Source: Methanocorpusculum sp. (GTDB lineage: Archaea > Halobacteriota > Methanomicrobia > Methanomicrobiales > Methanocorpusculaceae). From it: a stretch of 52,747 nt of DNA. The stretch spans positions 1-52,747 of the forward strand of contig DALTWG010000004.1 of the NCBI GenBank assembly GCA_029987245.1, in the 5' to 3' direction. Position numbers and translations under genes: made by a program. The notes under the pieces are model-generated. The model saw nothing but the letters and a program-made list of their open reading frames with translations. It did not search any database and was not told the DNA's origin. Shown here in pieces: positions 34,049-42,201 of this stretch (positions within the stretch are counted from its first letter, which is position 1; each line of letters opens with the position of its first letter).

Positions 34049-35667
34049 AGTCTTTCCTCCAAAACTTCAATACCCGCTTTTCCATTGCAGAAAAACGTGT
34101 GTCCGTAGGGTGAATTTGCCGCATCCCATTTCTGTTTCACGTCCGTTCTTGTATGGGCGCCGCGTGACTCTTTGCGAAGCAGGGCGCCGTCAATCACCAG
34201 AGATGCAGTCAAAAGCATATTGTTTGTAATGAACGCATCCGTGATTTCCGCGGCGGATGTAATTTTTACCGGTGCAAAAGCCTCCAATGCAAGGGCGCCG
34301 TCTTTAAGTCCGTGTTCGTTGCGGTAGATACCAACCTTATCCCACATCAGCGCCTTTAACCGGCGCCGAAGCTGCGCAGAAGGCGTCGAGCCGGTATAGA
34401 ATTTGTCTATTTTTGCCTCGACCGCTGCAATCTGTTTTTCGTCAACGGATTTTGCCCATGGCTTTACTTTGCCTGCCGCATTTCCCGCACGGGCGCCAAA
34501 GACCTGAGTGTCCGCAAGAGCATTTCCGCCAAGCCGGTTTCCGCCGTGTACGCCGCCGGTTACCTCGCCGGCTGCAAAAAGACCGGGGACGGTTGAAGCC
34601 CCGTCCGGCGTGATTTTTACCCCGCCCATAAAATGGTGGGCGCTAGGAGATACTTCCATCGGCTGTGTCCGGATGTCTACGCCAAACTGCAGAAACTGCT
34701 CGAGCATCACCGGCAGGCGTGTTTCAATTTGCTTTGGCGGAAGGTGCGTTACATCAAGATACACCGCATCATGCTCTGTTCCCCTTCCTTCTAAAATCTC
34801 TGTTGCAATTGCGCGGGCAACGACATCGCGCGTGGAAAGTTCCATACGGGCGGGGTCGTATTTTTCCATAAACCGCTCGCCCAAAGCATTGCGCAAAATG
34901 CCGCCCTCGCCCCTTACGGCTTCTGTTACCAGACGCCCGCGCGAATCCGCGGGCCATGCGGTGCCGGTCGGATGAAACTGGACCTGTTCCATGTCAATGA
35001 GCGTCGCACCCGCGCGATAGGCAAGAGCATATCCGTCGCCGGTGCCGGCGGTTGAGTTGGTCGTCGGATTATACAATTGTCCGGCCCCGCCGGTTGCAAG
35101 AACAACCGAGTCCGCGGTGATTACGCCGAGCTCCCCTGACCGGTCGCAGGTTATAGCACCGCAAACCCGCTCACCGTCCTTTAACAGTTCGACAACCGTG
35201 ACCTCGTCGCGGATTTCCACATCCGAGCCGCGCAGCCGCTCAAGAAGCGTCATTACTATTTCATGGCCGGTGTGATCTCCCGCATAACAGGTACGCGCAA
35301 AGCGCTGACCGCCGAACGGCCGCTGGGCGATGAGATTTTCATCGGTTAAATCAAAGACCGCGCCCCAGGAAAACAAATCGCGAATCCGTGCCGGGGCCTC
35401 TGAAGCGAGTACTTCGACCAGTGCCGGGTCATTTAAGTAAGCGCCCCCTTTCATCGTGTCTTCAAAGTGTACGCGAACTGAATCGGCATCGCGCAAAACC
35501 GCGTTATAGCCGCCTTCAGCCATAACCGTACAGCCGCCTTTTCCGGTAATGGTCTTGGATATGATTATGGTGTGTCCGTATTTGTTTGCTTCGACTGCAG
35601 CACGGATTCCGGCTCCGCCGGAACCGATGATTAAGGTGTGGCAGTCGGATATTTTTTCAACGCCCAT
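34045..35667 (-). CDS. tfrA: CoM/CoB thiol:fumarate reductase subunit A (flavoprotein)
   Basis: 540 residues. The FAD-containing catalytic subunit reduces fumarate to succinate. Visible: dinucleotide-binding GSGGAGIRAAVEA near residue 16, the His-containing FAD contact GKGGCTVMAEGG, HPTGTAWP active-site loop, RLGGNALADTQVFGARAG, and the C-terminal helical domain with KESRGAHTRTD. First gene of the tfrAB operon; the start codon faces the DUF1858 gene across a 154-bp divergent promoter region with TATA-like TATGATATTATT just upstream. Confidence 0.96.
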   Translation of the reverse strand: MGVEKISDCHTLIIGSGGAGIRAAVEANKYGHTIIISKTITGKGGCTVMAEGGYNAVLRDADSVRVHFEDTMKGGAYLNDPALVEVLASEAPARIRDLFSWGAVFDLTDENLIAQRPFGGQRFARTCYAGDHTGHEIVMTLLERLRGSDVEIRDEVTVVELLKDGERVCGAITCDRSGELGVITADSVVLATGGAGQLYNPTTNSTAGTGDGYALAYRAGATLIDMEQVQFHPTGTAWPADSRGRLVTEAVRGEGGILRNALGERFMEKYDPARMELSTRDVVARAIATEILEGRGTEHDAVYLDVTHLPPKQIETRLPVMLEQFLQFGVDIRTQPMEVSPSAHHFMGGVKITPDGASTVPGLFAAGEVTGGVHGGNRLGGNALADTQVFGARAGNAAGKVKPWAKSVDEKQIAAVEAKIDKFYTGSTPSAQLRRRLKALMWDKVGIYRNEHGLKDGALALEAFAPVKITSAAEITDAFITNNMLLTASLVIDGALLRKESRGAHTRTDVKQKWDAANSPYGHTFFCNGKAGIEVLEERL

Positions 35668-35821
35668 TGTATGATATTATTTGGCGCGGGATAAGATAAA
35701 GGAGTTGTACAAACCTCAAAACCAGCATATGCCTGCACTATGGAACTGCCGCAGTTTTGGACCTGATGCAAAAGATGCCTATACGCAAACCTCAAGTAGT
35801 TATGCGACGTATATGTAAGGC

Positions 35822-36007
35822 ATGGCATTATCACTTGATTCTACTATCGCCGACCTCTTAAGAGAGAAGCCGGAAGCAGCAGGAATTCTCCAGAGCTTTG
35901 GCATGGGCTGCCTCGGCTGCGCAATTGCAAACAACGAGACCATCCGCGAGGCTGCAATGGTCCACGGCATCCCAATCGAAGAGCTTGCCAAAAAGCTCGG
36001 TTTCTAA
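35822..36007 (+). CDS. DUF1858 redox-disulfide domain protein
   Basis: 61 residues, one domain. The family (found beside or fused to hybrid-cluster proteins) has a conserved CxxC; here CLGC near residue 30-33 (GMGCLGCAIAN) and TIADLLREKPEAAGILQSFG before it are diagnostic. Such a small thiol domain may relay reducing power or sense redox state. It is transcribed away from tfrAB, whose substrates are thiols, so a link is possible but unproven. A TATA-like element is near 35808. A rho-independent-like hairpin follows at 36027. Confidence 0.88.
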   Translation: MALSLDSTIADLLREKPEAAGILQSFGMGCLGCAIANNETIREAAMVHGIPIEELAKKLGF

Positions 36008-36026
36008 ACGAAACGGTGTATCGCTT

Positions 36027-36056
36027 GTTCCGGAAACATCCGGAACGTGATTTTTT
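36027..36056 (+). terminator. Hairpin terminator after the DUF1858 gene
   Basis: Perfect 8-bp stem GTTCCGGA/TCCGGAAC with loop AACA (36027-36046), followed by GTGA and six T. It resembles a bacterial intrinsic terminator; archaea mainly use T-runs, but the T-run is present too. Confidence 0.6.
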
Positions 36057-36158
36057 CGTGTAACTTTTTCCCGTCGCTTTTTCAAATCTCTGCGCACCGC
36101 AGAAATCTTTAATAAGAAACAATATAAACCCCTGCTGAAAAATATACACTATTTAGTT

Positions 36159-36872
36159 ATGCTGAAAATAACTGCGCTTACCAAAACATACAACGGGCAC
36201 GCCGCTGTCGACAATCTTAACCTGACCATTGAAAAAGGCGACATATACGGCTTTATCGGTGCAAACGGCGCCGGAAAAACCACCACCATCAAATGCATCG
36301 TCGGCATCCACGGTTTTGACTCGGGCGAAATTACTATTGACGGCCATTCGGTAAAAACACAGCCTCTGGAATGTAAAAGCATTCTGGCCTATATCCCTGA
36401 CAACCCTGATATCTATGACCACCTGACCGGCATTCAGTATCTTAATTTCATCGCCGACATGTACGGCGTAACCGCCGCCGAGCGCACACAGCGTATTGAA
36501 AAATACGCCGGACTCTTTGAAATAACCTCAAACCTCGGCGATTTGGTTTCATCCTACTCCCACGGCATGAAACAGAAACTTGTCATCACCGGCGCCCTGA
36601 TTCACTCGCCCAAACTCCTCATTTTAGACGAGCCCTTTGTCGGCCTCGACCCCAAAGCCGCTCTGACACTCAAAAATCTCATGCGCGAGGAATGCGCAAA
36701 AGGCTGCGCCATATTTTTCTCCACCCATGTCCTTGACGTGGCAGAAAAACTCTGCACCAAAGTCGCGATAATCAAACACGGACGTCTGATAGCCTCCGGC
36801 GACATGGACACACTCACCCGCGACAAGTCACTCGAAGACGTATTCATGGAAGTGGCAGCCAAAGATGAATAA
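36159..36872 (+). CDS. ABC transporter ATP-binding protein
   Basis: 237 residues. Walker A GANGAGKTT near residue 35, signature SSYSHGMKQKL near 127 and Walker B LLILDEPFVGLDP near 148 are intact. The small size and the linked multi-spanning permease mark an ABC-2-type exporter; no solute-binding protein is encoded nearby. The stop overlaps the permease start by 8 bp. A TATA-like AATATAAAC lies about 40 nt upstream. Substrate unknown. Confidence 0.93.
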   Translation: MLKITALTKTYNGHAAVDNLNLTIEKGDIYGFIGANGAGKTTTIKCIVGIHGFDSGEITIDGHSVKTQPLECKSILAYIPDNPDIYDHLTGIQYLNFIADMYGVTAAERTQRIEKYAGLFEITSNLGDLVSSYSHGMKQKLVITGALIHSPKLLILDEPFVGLDPKAALTLKNLMREECAKGCAIFFSTHVLDVAEKLCTKVAIIKHGRLIASGDMDTLTRDKSLEDVFMEVAAKDE

Positions 36873-38412
36873 GACACTGCTCTTCATCAAACTGCGGTTC
36901 ACCAACGGACTCGGTCTGAATGAAATAAAATACGGACACAATAAAAAACAGAACCGCAAAAAAATCCGGGACCTGATACTTTACTTCATCCTTGGAGTAA
37001 TTGTCGCCTTTTTCATCGGCGGCATCTACGGCTCTTTGGATGCTATCGGACAGCACGCGCTGATTCCTTTATTCCAGTGCATAGCAGGCAGCGCTGTTGT
37101 CCTGGTGGCAGATATCTTCGCTGCAGGAAGCGCAATTTTTAATCCGGCAACATATGAGCGTGAAATTGTTCTTCCGGTGCATCCGGCGTCAATTGTCATC
37201 AGCAGAATTGCAGGACTCTATCTGATAAATATCATCCTGATGCTGATAATTTTCCTCCCGGCCTGCATTCTTTTCAGCTCGGCTTCTGCATGGATACTTG
37301 GTATTACCGGTATCTTATTTACCCCGCTGATACCGATGGCAGTGTCTCTTGCCCTGGGGGCTTTCGTCAGTGCAATAGCCTCGCATGTAAAGCATAAAAG
37401 CGCAATTTCATCGGCGTTAAGCATCATTCTCAGCATAGCGGTGTTTATTTTTATCTTCCTTCGCAAATCAGACACCATGCTTGTCGAAGACATTGCAGGA
37501 ATTTTTTCCGGCATCTCGGCACAGATTTGCCAGTGGTATCCGCCCGCAGCCTGGTTTGCTTCAGGCGACATACTCTTTACAGCGCTGTTTGCTGTAGTTT
37601 CGTTTGCTGTATGCGCTCTTTTTGTCTGGATTGCATCCCGGAAATTTGCGCCCATCTGTTCTGCAATGAACACACATTATGCAAAGAAAAATTATCGGAT
37701 GACAAATCTCTCTTCGTCAACGCAGCTCAAATCACTGTACAAAATGGAATTAAAGCGCTATTTTTCCTCAAGCGCGTATGTGACCAACACCATTGTGAGC
37801 TACATCATGGCAGTGATAATTGCCGTAATTTTATGCGTGCTTGGCTCTGACACGATTGCAGATTTAACCGGCAGCGATACGTTGTTTAAGCTCGGGGCGT
37901 TTGCAATAGCTTTGTTTGCCGTTCTCAGTCCGGTATCGCAGTCTGCCATCTCCATTGAGGGAAAACACTGGTGGATTAAACAGACGCTGCCGGTTCCGGC
38001 AAAAAAGATTATGCAGGCAAAACTGCTGGTAAACTACACGGTTTCGCTTCCGTTCATTCTTGCCGCATCGGTAATCTACTGTTTTGCGGCGGAAGCGGAT
38101 GCGGGCATTCTCTTCGGCAGTATCCTAATCCCGCTTGTCTGCGCGCTTTTTTCCGGGGTGCTTGGATTGTATGAAAACCTGAAGCATCCGAATTTATCCT
38201 GGGATATGGAAATCAATGCGGTAAAACGGGGTTCTGCCATCACGCGCACCATGCTTTTTGGCGCTCTTGCTGTAGTCGCGCTGTATGTGATTTCGGTATT
38301 TGCCGGTATTGCAGCCGGTGCTGTAATCGGGCTTGTCGCGCTTCTTATCGTATCACTTCTGCTCTATCGCAAGTGTCTTTCCTTTGAACTCAATGCACTC
38401 GAAGAGGCGTAA
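36865..38412 (+). CDS. ABC-2-type exporter permease
   Basis: 515 residues with about ten to twelve predicted transmembrane helices in two sets, a common form of large ABC-2 permease that works with a single ATPase. A central cytoplasmic stretch (residues about 250-300, NTHYAKKNYRMTNLSSSTQLKSLYKMELKRYF) carries the conserved charged coupling segment. Translationally coupled to the ATPase gene. The exported substance cannot be inferred. Confidence 0.82.
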   Translation: MNKTLLFIKLRFTNGLGLNEIKYGHNKKQNRKKIRDLILYFILGVIVAFFIGGIYGSLDAIGQHALIPLFQCIAGSAVVLVADIFAAGSAIFNPATYEREIVLPVHPASIVISRIAGLYLINIILMLIIFLPACILFSSASAWILGITGILFTPLIPMAVSLALGAFVSAIASHVKHKSAISSALSIILSIAVFIFIFLRKSDTMLVEDIAGIFSGISAQICQWYPPAAWFASGDILFTALFAVVSFAVCALFVWIASRKFAPICSAMNTHYAKKNYRMTNLSSSTQLKSLYKMELKRYFSSSAYVTNTIVSYIMAVIIAVILCVLGSDTIADLTGSDTLFKLGAFAIALFAVLSPVSQSAISIEGKHWWIKQTLPVPAKKIMQAKLLVNYTVSLPFILAASVIYCFAAEADAGILFGSILIPLVCALFSGVLGLYENLKHPNLSWDMEINAVKRGSAITRTMLFGALAVVALYVISVFAGIAAGAVIGLVALLIVSLLLYRKCLSFELNALEEA

Positions 38413-38583
38413 GCGGGGGAGCCTCTCCCGCCTCCCCCCTATCTCTTCCTCCCTTTCTCTTCCCTTTTTTCCGCGCGGATGTGCGGAAATGACAATCCTG
38501 TTTCACCGGTAAAATACAATTCATTACATTCGCTATATAAATATCGGGAAACACTTTATATATCTGTGTCCTATATTGTAGTA
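38413..38583. promoter_or_regulatory. Intergenic region with two TATA boxes before the putative small RNA
   Basis: The first part (38413-38480) is rich in C and T on the plus strand and probably ends the ABC operon. Two TATA-like boxes follow: CTATATAAATA at 38533-38543 and CTTTATATAT at 38554-38563. The second is centred about 26 nt before the GGG at 38584, the expected spacing for archaeal initiation, and no open reading frame starts there. Confidence 0.5.
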
Positions 38584-38692
38584 GGGAAACCCGGGGCAGG
38601 GGATAAAAAGCCGGGTTTCTACAGGAGATTGCCTGACGGCAACTCACCGTGGGAAGGGCGTTCTCCTGTTTTGCTTCCTCAGGGCTTTTTTA
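38584..38692 (+). ncRNA. Putative structured small RNA
   Basis: A strong TATA-to-start spacing puts the 5' end near 38584. The sequence then folds into two independent helices: a perfect 9-bp stem GAAACCCGG (38586-38594) with CCGGGTTTC (38611-38619), and an 8-bp stem ACAGGAGA (38621-38628) with TCTCCTGT (38662-38669). Inside the second helix are a GCC/GGC pair and an ACGG/CCGT stem with a 7-nt loop. A T-run at 38686-38691 could end the transcript. It matches none of the RNA families I can recall (not tRNA, 5S, SRP, RNase P, or the common riboswitches). It could also be a leader of pyrD (75 bp further on), in which case it would be a regulatory leader. Confidence 0.5.
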
Positions 38693-38765
38693 TGTTGTTT
38701 TTGGTTTTAATGATTCGCGGCTAACAGAGAATTACATATCCTGAAAGAACCAATAGTATAGTACA

Positions 38766-39647
38766 ATGAAACTGCAGATACCCGACGGCCCCATAGCCGG
38801 TGTCGCTCTTAAAAATCACATGCTCCTTGCAGCAGGCGTTCTTGGAACAACCGCCGCCTCTTTGGAGCGGATGCTTTCCAAAGGCGCCGGCGGTGTTGTA
38901 ACCAAATCCATCGGCCCTGTCCCGATTCCGGGCCACCACGGCCCCGCGCTTCTTCCGGTTGAAGGCGGACTCATTAATGCTATGGGACTGCCCAATCCCT
39001 CAAAGGAATTCGTGCAGGAAATCGCCGCCCTGCCCAAAGATAACGTCGTTGTCAGCATCTTCGGCGGCACGCCGAAAGAATTCGGAGAGGTTGCCTCATG
39101 GTTTGAAAACGCCGCCGCATTCGAACTCAACCTCTCCTGCCCCCATGCAGAAGGTTACGGCGCCTCTATAGGCATTAATCCCGCCATTGTCCGCGAATGC
39201 ACCGAAACCGTCAAAGCATACGGCAAACCCGTCTGGGTAAAACTCACCCCCAACGTCACGGACATCAAAGAAATCGGCCGCGCAGCAGAAAAAGGCGGCG
39301 CCGATGCGATTGTTGCGATAAACACCGTTAAAGCCATGCGCATTTCCACCGAACTGCGCCGCCCCGTGCTTGGCAACAGATTCGGCGGACTGTCCGGCAA
39401 AGCCGTTTTTCCTATCGCCGTTCGCTCCGTCTTTGACCTCTATGACGCCGTCAGTATCCCCATTATCGGCTGCGGCGGCATAGATTCGGCGGACAATGTT
39501 CTTGAAATGATGATGGCCGGCGCCTCAGCGGTCGAAATAGGCAGCGCCGTGTACGAAGATGTGGACATCTTTGCAAAAATCGCCGCCGATTTATATGCAG
39601 AAGACGGCATACCTGCCGCCGAAATTGTGGGGTGCGCACATGAATAA
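38766..39647 (+). CDS. pyrD: Dihydroorotate dehydrogenase, class 1B catalytic subunit
   Basis: 293 residues. It oxidises dihydroorotate to orotate in pyrimidine synthesis, passing electrons through FMN to PyrK. The class 1 catalytic Cys is in NLSCPHAEGYG near residue 124, the substrate/FMN contacts KLTPNVTD and GGIDSADNV follow, and the FMN phosphate loop GASAVEIGSAV is near 265. It overlaps pyrK by 8 bp. Pyrimidine-pathway partner carAB is 27 kb away in the same window. Confidence 0.96.
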   Translation: MKLQIPDGPIAGVALKNHMLLAAGVLGTTAASLERMLSKGAGGVVTKSIGPVPIPGHHGPALLPVEGGLINAMGLPNPSKEFVQEIAALPKDNVVVSIFGGTPKEFGEVASWFENAAAFELNLSCPHAEGYGASIGINPAIVRECTETVKAYGKPVWVKLTPNVTDIKEIGRAAEKGGADAIVAINTVKAMRISTELRRPVLGNRFGGLSGKAVFPIAVRSVFDLYDAVSIPIIGCGGIDSADNVLEMMMAGASAVEIGSAVYEDVDIFAKIAADLYAEDGIPAAEIVGCAHE

Positions 39648-40401
39648 CGAAGCTCTGCCGCAGATTACGGCAATTACCTGTATTGTTGAGGAATCTCCTT
39701 CAGTTAAGACCTTTGTCTTCGACAAAGTCTTTGACGTCTCCCCCGGACAGTTCTGTATGGTCTGGGTTCCGGGCGTTGATGAAATCCCTATGGCGTTTTC
39801 CGCCGCAAATTCCATCACCGTGATGAAAGTAGGCGAAGCGACCGCCGCTTTATTCGCCCTCAAAGAGGGCGATAAAATCGGCATTCGCGGCCCCTTTGGC
39901 AACGGATTTTCCCCGAAGGGAAAGGTGCTTGCCGTTGCCGGCGGCATCGGTGTGACGCCTTTGTTTACGCTGGCGGCAACAGGCGAAGTGGACACATTTG
40001 TGCTGGGCGCCCGTACCTCTGCCGAACTCATCTTCAAAAAGGACCTGGCTAAACTTACCGATTTGCGCATTGCAACCGATGACGGCACCGAAGGCGTTCA
40101 CGGTTTTGTAACAAACATTCTCGAAACCTTGCCCTTGGAAGAATACGACACCATTTGTGTCTGCGGCCCGGAAATGATGATGAAAGGCATTTTGAAGATG
40201 CTGCAGGAAAAAGGACTCGAAAAGAAAGCGCAGTTTTCGATGCACCGGTACATGAAATGTGCCGTGGGTGTCTGCGGCTCCTGCTGCATCGACCCGACCG
40301 GGGAACGTGTCTGCAAAGACGGGCCGGTATTTTCCGGAACCGTGCTTGCAAAAGGCGAGCTTGGCCGGCACATGCGCGGACCTGACGGAAAACGGATGTA
40401 A
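39640..40401 (+). CDS. pyrK: Dihydroorotate dehydrogenase electron-transfer subunit
   Basis: 253 residues from the ATG at 39640 (overlapping pyrD by 8 bp; the longer frame from 39559 would lie inside pyrD). FAD- and NAD-binding reductase domains (SPGQFCMVWVPG, GPFGNGF and AVAGGIGVTPLF) precede a C-terminal [2Fe-2S] site with CAVGVCGSCC and a final Cys at GERVC. It links PyrD to NAD or another electron carrier. Followed by a TATA-containing gap before fbp. Confidence 0.94.
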   Translation: MNNEALPQITAITCIVEESPSVKTFVFDKVFDVSPGQFCMVWVPGVDEIPMAFSAANSITVMKVGEATAALFALKEGDKIGIRGPFGNGFSPKGKVLAVAGGIGVTPLFTLAATGEVDTFVLGARTSAELIFKKDLAKLTDLRIATDDGTEGVHGFVTNILETLPLEEYDTICVCGPEMMMKGILKMLQEKGLEKKAQFSMHRYMKCAVGVCGSCCIDPTGERVCKDGPVFSGTVLAKGELGRHMRGPDGKRM

Positions 40402-40500
40402 ATATTCTACTCTCTTTTCTTTTTTAGTTCATCATAGAGAAGCACCCCTCCAGCGAAAGATACCAACTTGATTATATTATAAGAAAACCAACATACTGTT

Positions 40501-41382
40501 ATGACAACCCTGCAGGAGTACCTAATCAAATCCGGTGTGCCGGAAGACCTCGGTACAGTCATCCTTACCATAGCAGCCTGTGCAAAGCCAATCCGGGCCG
40601 CATTCATTGAAAATCAGAACTATTCAGCCACAACCAACTCCTCCGGAGAAACCCAGGCGGAGATGGATACCTGGTCTGATATCTGCATCACCAATGCGCT
40701 GAAAGAAACCGGCATTGTCCGCGCTGTAGCCTCGGAAGAACGCGACGAGATAACAAAACTGAACCCTGCGGCCCGCTATTCTGTCGTAATGGACCCGCTG
40801 GACGGCTCTTCCCTTATCAAAGTAAACCTCTGCGTCGGAACAATTGCAGGAATTTATGAAGGCGACGTGTTACAGCCCGGAAGAAACCTGAAAGCCGCGC
40901 TTTACATCCTTTACGGCCCGATGACTACCCTTACCATCTCCGTCGGCAAAGGCGTTTCCATATTTGCAATGGACGGCGCCGGTGTTTATCAGCTGATGAG
41001 CGAAAATGTCACCCTTCCGGAAGGAAATCTCTACGGAAGCGGAGCCCTTCGCACCGAATGGCTTGCAAAACACGCCGCATTCATCACGCAGATTGAAAGC
41101 GAGGGCGCAAAGAACCGCTATTCCGGCTCGTTTGTCGCGGATTTCCACCAGATTCTCAAATACGGCGGCGTGTATGCCTATCCGCCTTACAAAGGACACG
41201 AATCAGGCAAACTGCGGCTGGTCTTTGAGGTAAATCCGATAGGATTTCTCGCGGTTCAGGCGGGAGGCGCCGTTTCAGACGGCTCCATATGCACCCTGGA
41301 CATTGTCCCGGAAAAAGTGCATCAGAGAACGCCGGTCTATGTTGGAAGCAAAGGCATGATTGAAAAAATAGGGAAATTATGA
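40501..41382 (+). CDS. fbp: Class I fructose-1,6-bisphosphatase
   Basis: 293 residues. It removes the 1-phosphate of fructose-1,6-bisphosphate in gluconeogenesis. The metal-binding DPLDGSSL motif (near residue 98-105), ASEER (near 79-83), and NRYSGSFVADFHQIL with GGVYAYP are as in bacterial/eukaryotic class I enzymes, rarer in archaea, which mostly use the class V enzyme. TATA-like TTATATTATAA at 40472-40482 is about 20-28 nt upstream of the ATG. The stop overlaps the next gene by 4 bp. Confidence 0.94.
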   Translation: MTTLQEYLIKSGVPEDLGTVILTIAACAKPIRAAFIENQNYSATTNSSGETQAEMDTWSDICITNALKETGIVRAVASEERDEITKLNPAARYSVVMDPLDGSSLIKVNLCVGTIAGIYEGDVLQPGRNLKAALYILYGPMTTLTISVGKGVSIFAMDGAGVYQLMSENVTLPEGNLYGSGALRTEWLAKHAAFITQIESEGAKNRYSGSFVADFHQILKYGGVYAYPPYKGHESGKLRLVFEVNPIGFLAVQAGGAVSDGSICTLDIVPEKVHQRTPVYVGSKGMIEKIGKL

Positions 41383-42020
41383 CTGTAGTATCTGTATTTG
41401 CCAAAACCGTGGGCGGTATCGCAGGAAAAGCGCGTATTTATCCGGATATTCTGCAGGCCGCCGCAAAATCGCTTCGTGCAGCAGAAGGGGACGTTATTTC
41501 GGATTCATTTGCAACACATGCGGGAGACCGCCTTATTTTACTTATGGTGCATAAAAAAGGCGCGGATGTTTCGTCACTTCGCGACAGCATTTTTGATGCG
41601 GCACAAAAACAGGCCGACGGTCTCGGTCTGTTCAACAATCAGACGCCGGATTCCGCCGTATCGCTTGAATTTTCAGGCGGCTCACAGCAGTTTCTGCTGT
41701 TTGTCACCGGCTCGGATGACGCAGGGTTCTGGAATAAAATTATGACCTCAGAGGCGGGGACTGCGGCAGACACCGGCATTTTCCTTGCCAAATCCGAAGG
41801 AGAATATCCAACTACCGCACGGCGCTGCGAGGCGTTTGCAAAGTCGTCCTTTTTAGGCGTATGTCCGGTAAGTCTGTGCGAAACAGGGATTATGCGCGAA
41901 TATGTGACACCGGTAGCAGGGCTTGGTTTTTCGCTTTTTAAGGGAAAACTCATCGGTCCGGTGGATTTATTCGACTCGGCGCTGTTTGATGCGGCCCGGC
42001 TTACTGCATCGCATACGTGA
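41379..42020 (+). CDS. Shortened FBP aldolase/phosphatase (class V)-like protein
   Basis: 213 residues, coupled to fbp by a 4-bp overlap. The sequence follows the N-terminal half of the archaeal class V FBP aldolase/phosphatase: VSVFAKTVGGIAGK, IYPDILQAAAKSL, THAGDRLILLMVHKKGADVSS, and a later FLLFVTGSDDAGFWN. But the family's metal-binding Asp (ADVG) is Thr here (AKTVG), the H in the next loop (GHxxxHPD) is missing (GKARIYPD), and the length is little more than half of the usual 360 or so residues. So it is a degenerate or repurposed paralogue, perhaps a regulator of the intact class I FBPase beside it. I infer homology from motif order; a profile search would settle it. Confidence 0.6.
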   Translation: MTVVSVFAKTVGGIAGKARIYPDILQAAAKSLRAAEGDVISDSFATHAGDRLILLMVHKKGADVSSLRDSIFDAAQKQADGLGLFNNQTPDSAVSLEFSGGSQQFLLFVTGSDDAGFWNKIMTSEAGTAADTGIFLAKSEGEYPTTARRCEAFAKSSFLGVCPVSLCETGIMREYVTPVAGLGFSLFKGKLIGPVDLFDSALFDAARLTASHT

Positions 42021-42123
42021 GGGGACTCCTCTTTTTTTTATTTTTACCGGTACCGGTGCCTGCGGTCTTTTTGAAAATATGTTCAAACTGCGCAGGAAAC
42101 ATACAAAATAATCTCTCTATTTT

Positions 42124-42166
42124 CCTATTGCACAAAATCGAAAAATTTTCGAGTTTGTGTAATAGG
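42124..42166. repeat. 43-bp palindrome upstream of ATPase copy E
   Basis: Two 21-nt arms around a single A pair at 19 of 21 positions. Outer arm CCTATTGCACAAA (42124-42136), then TCGAAAA, with the complement running to AATAGG at 42161-42166. The TATA-like CTTTATATG starts right at its end (42167), and the ATG is 35 nt further, so it occupies the upstream promoter/BRE position. Confidence 0.85.
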
Positions 42167-42201
42167 CTTTATATGCCGGTAAAATCATATAATAACCTGC
42201 A

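Noticed and set aside
38584..38692. tRNA or 5S rRNA
   Set aside because: No cloverleaf with T-arm GTTC, no acceptor stem and no 5S-like domains; the helices are side by side.
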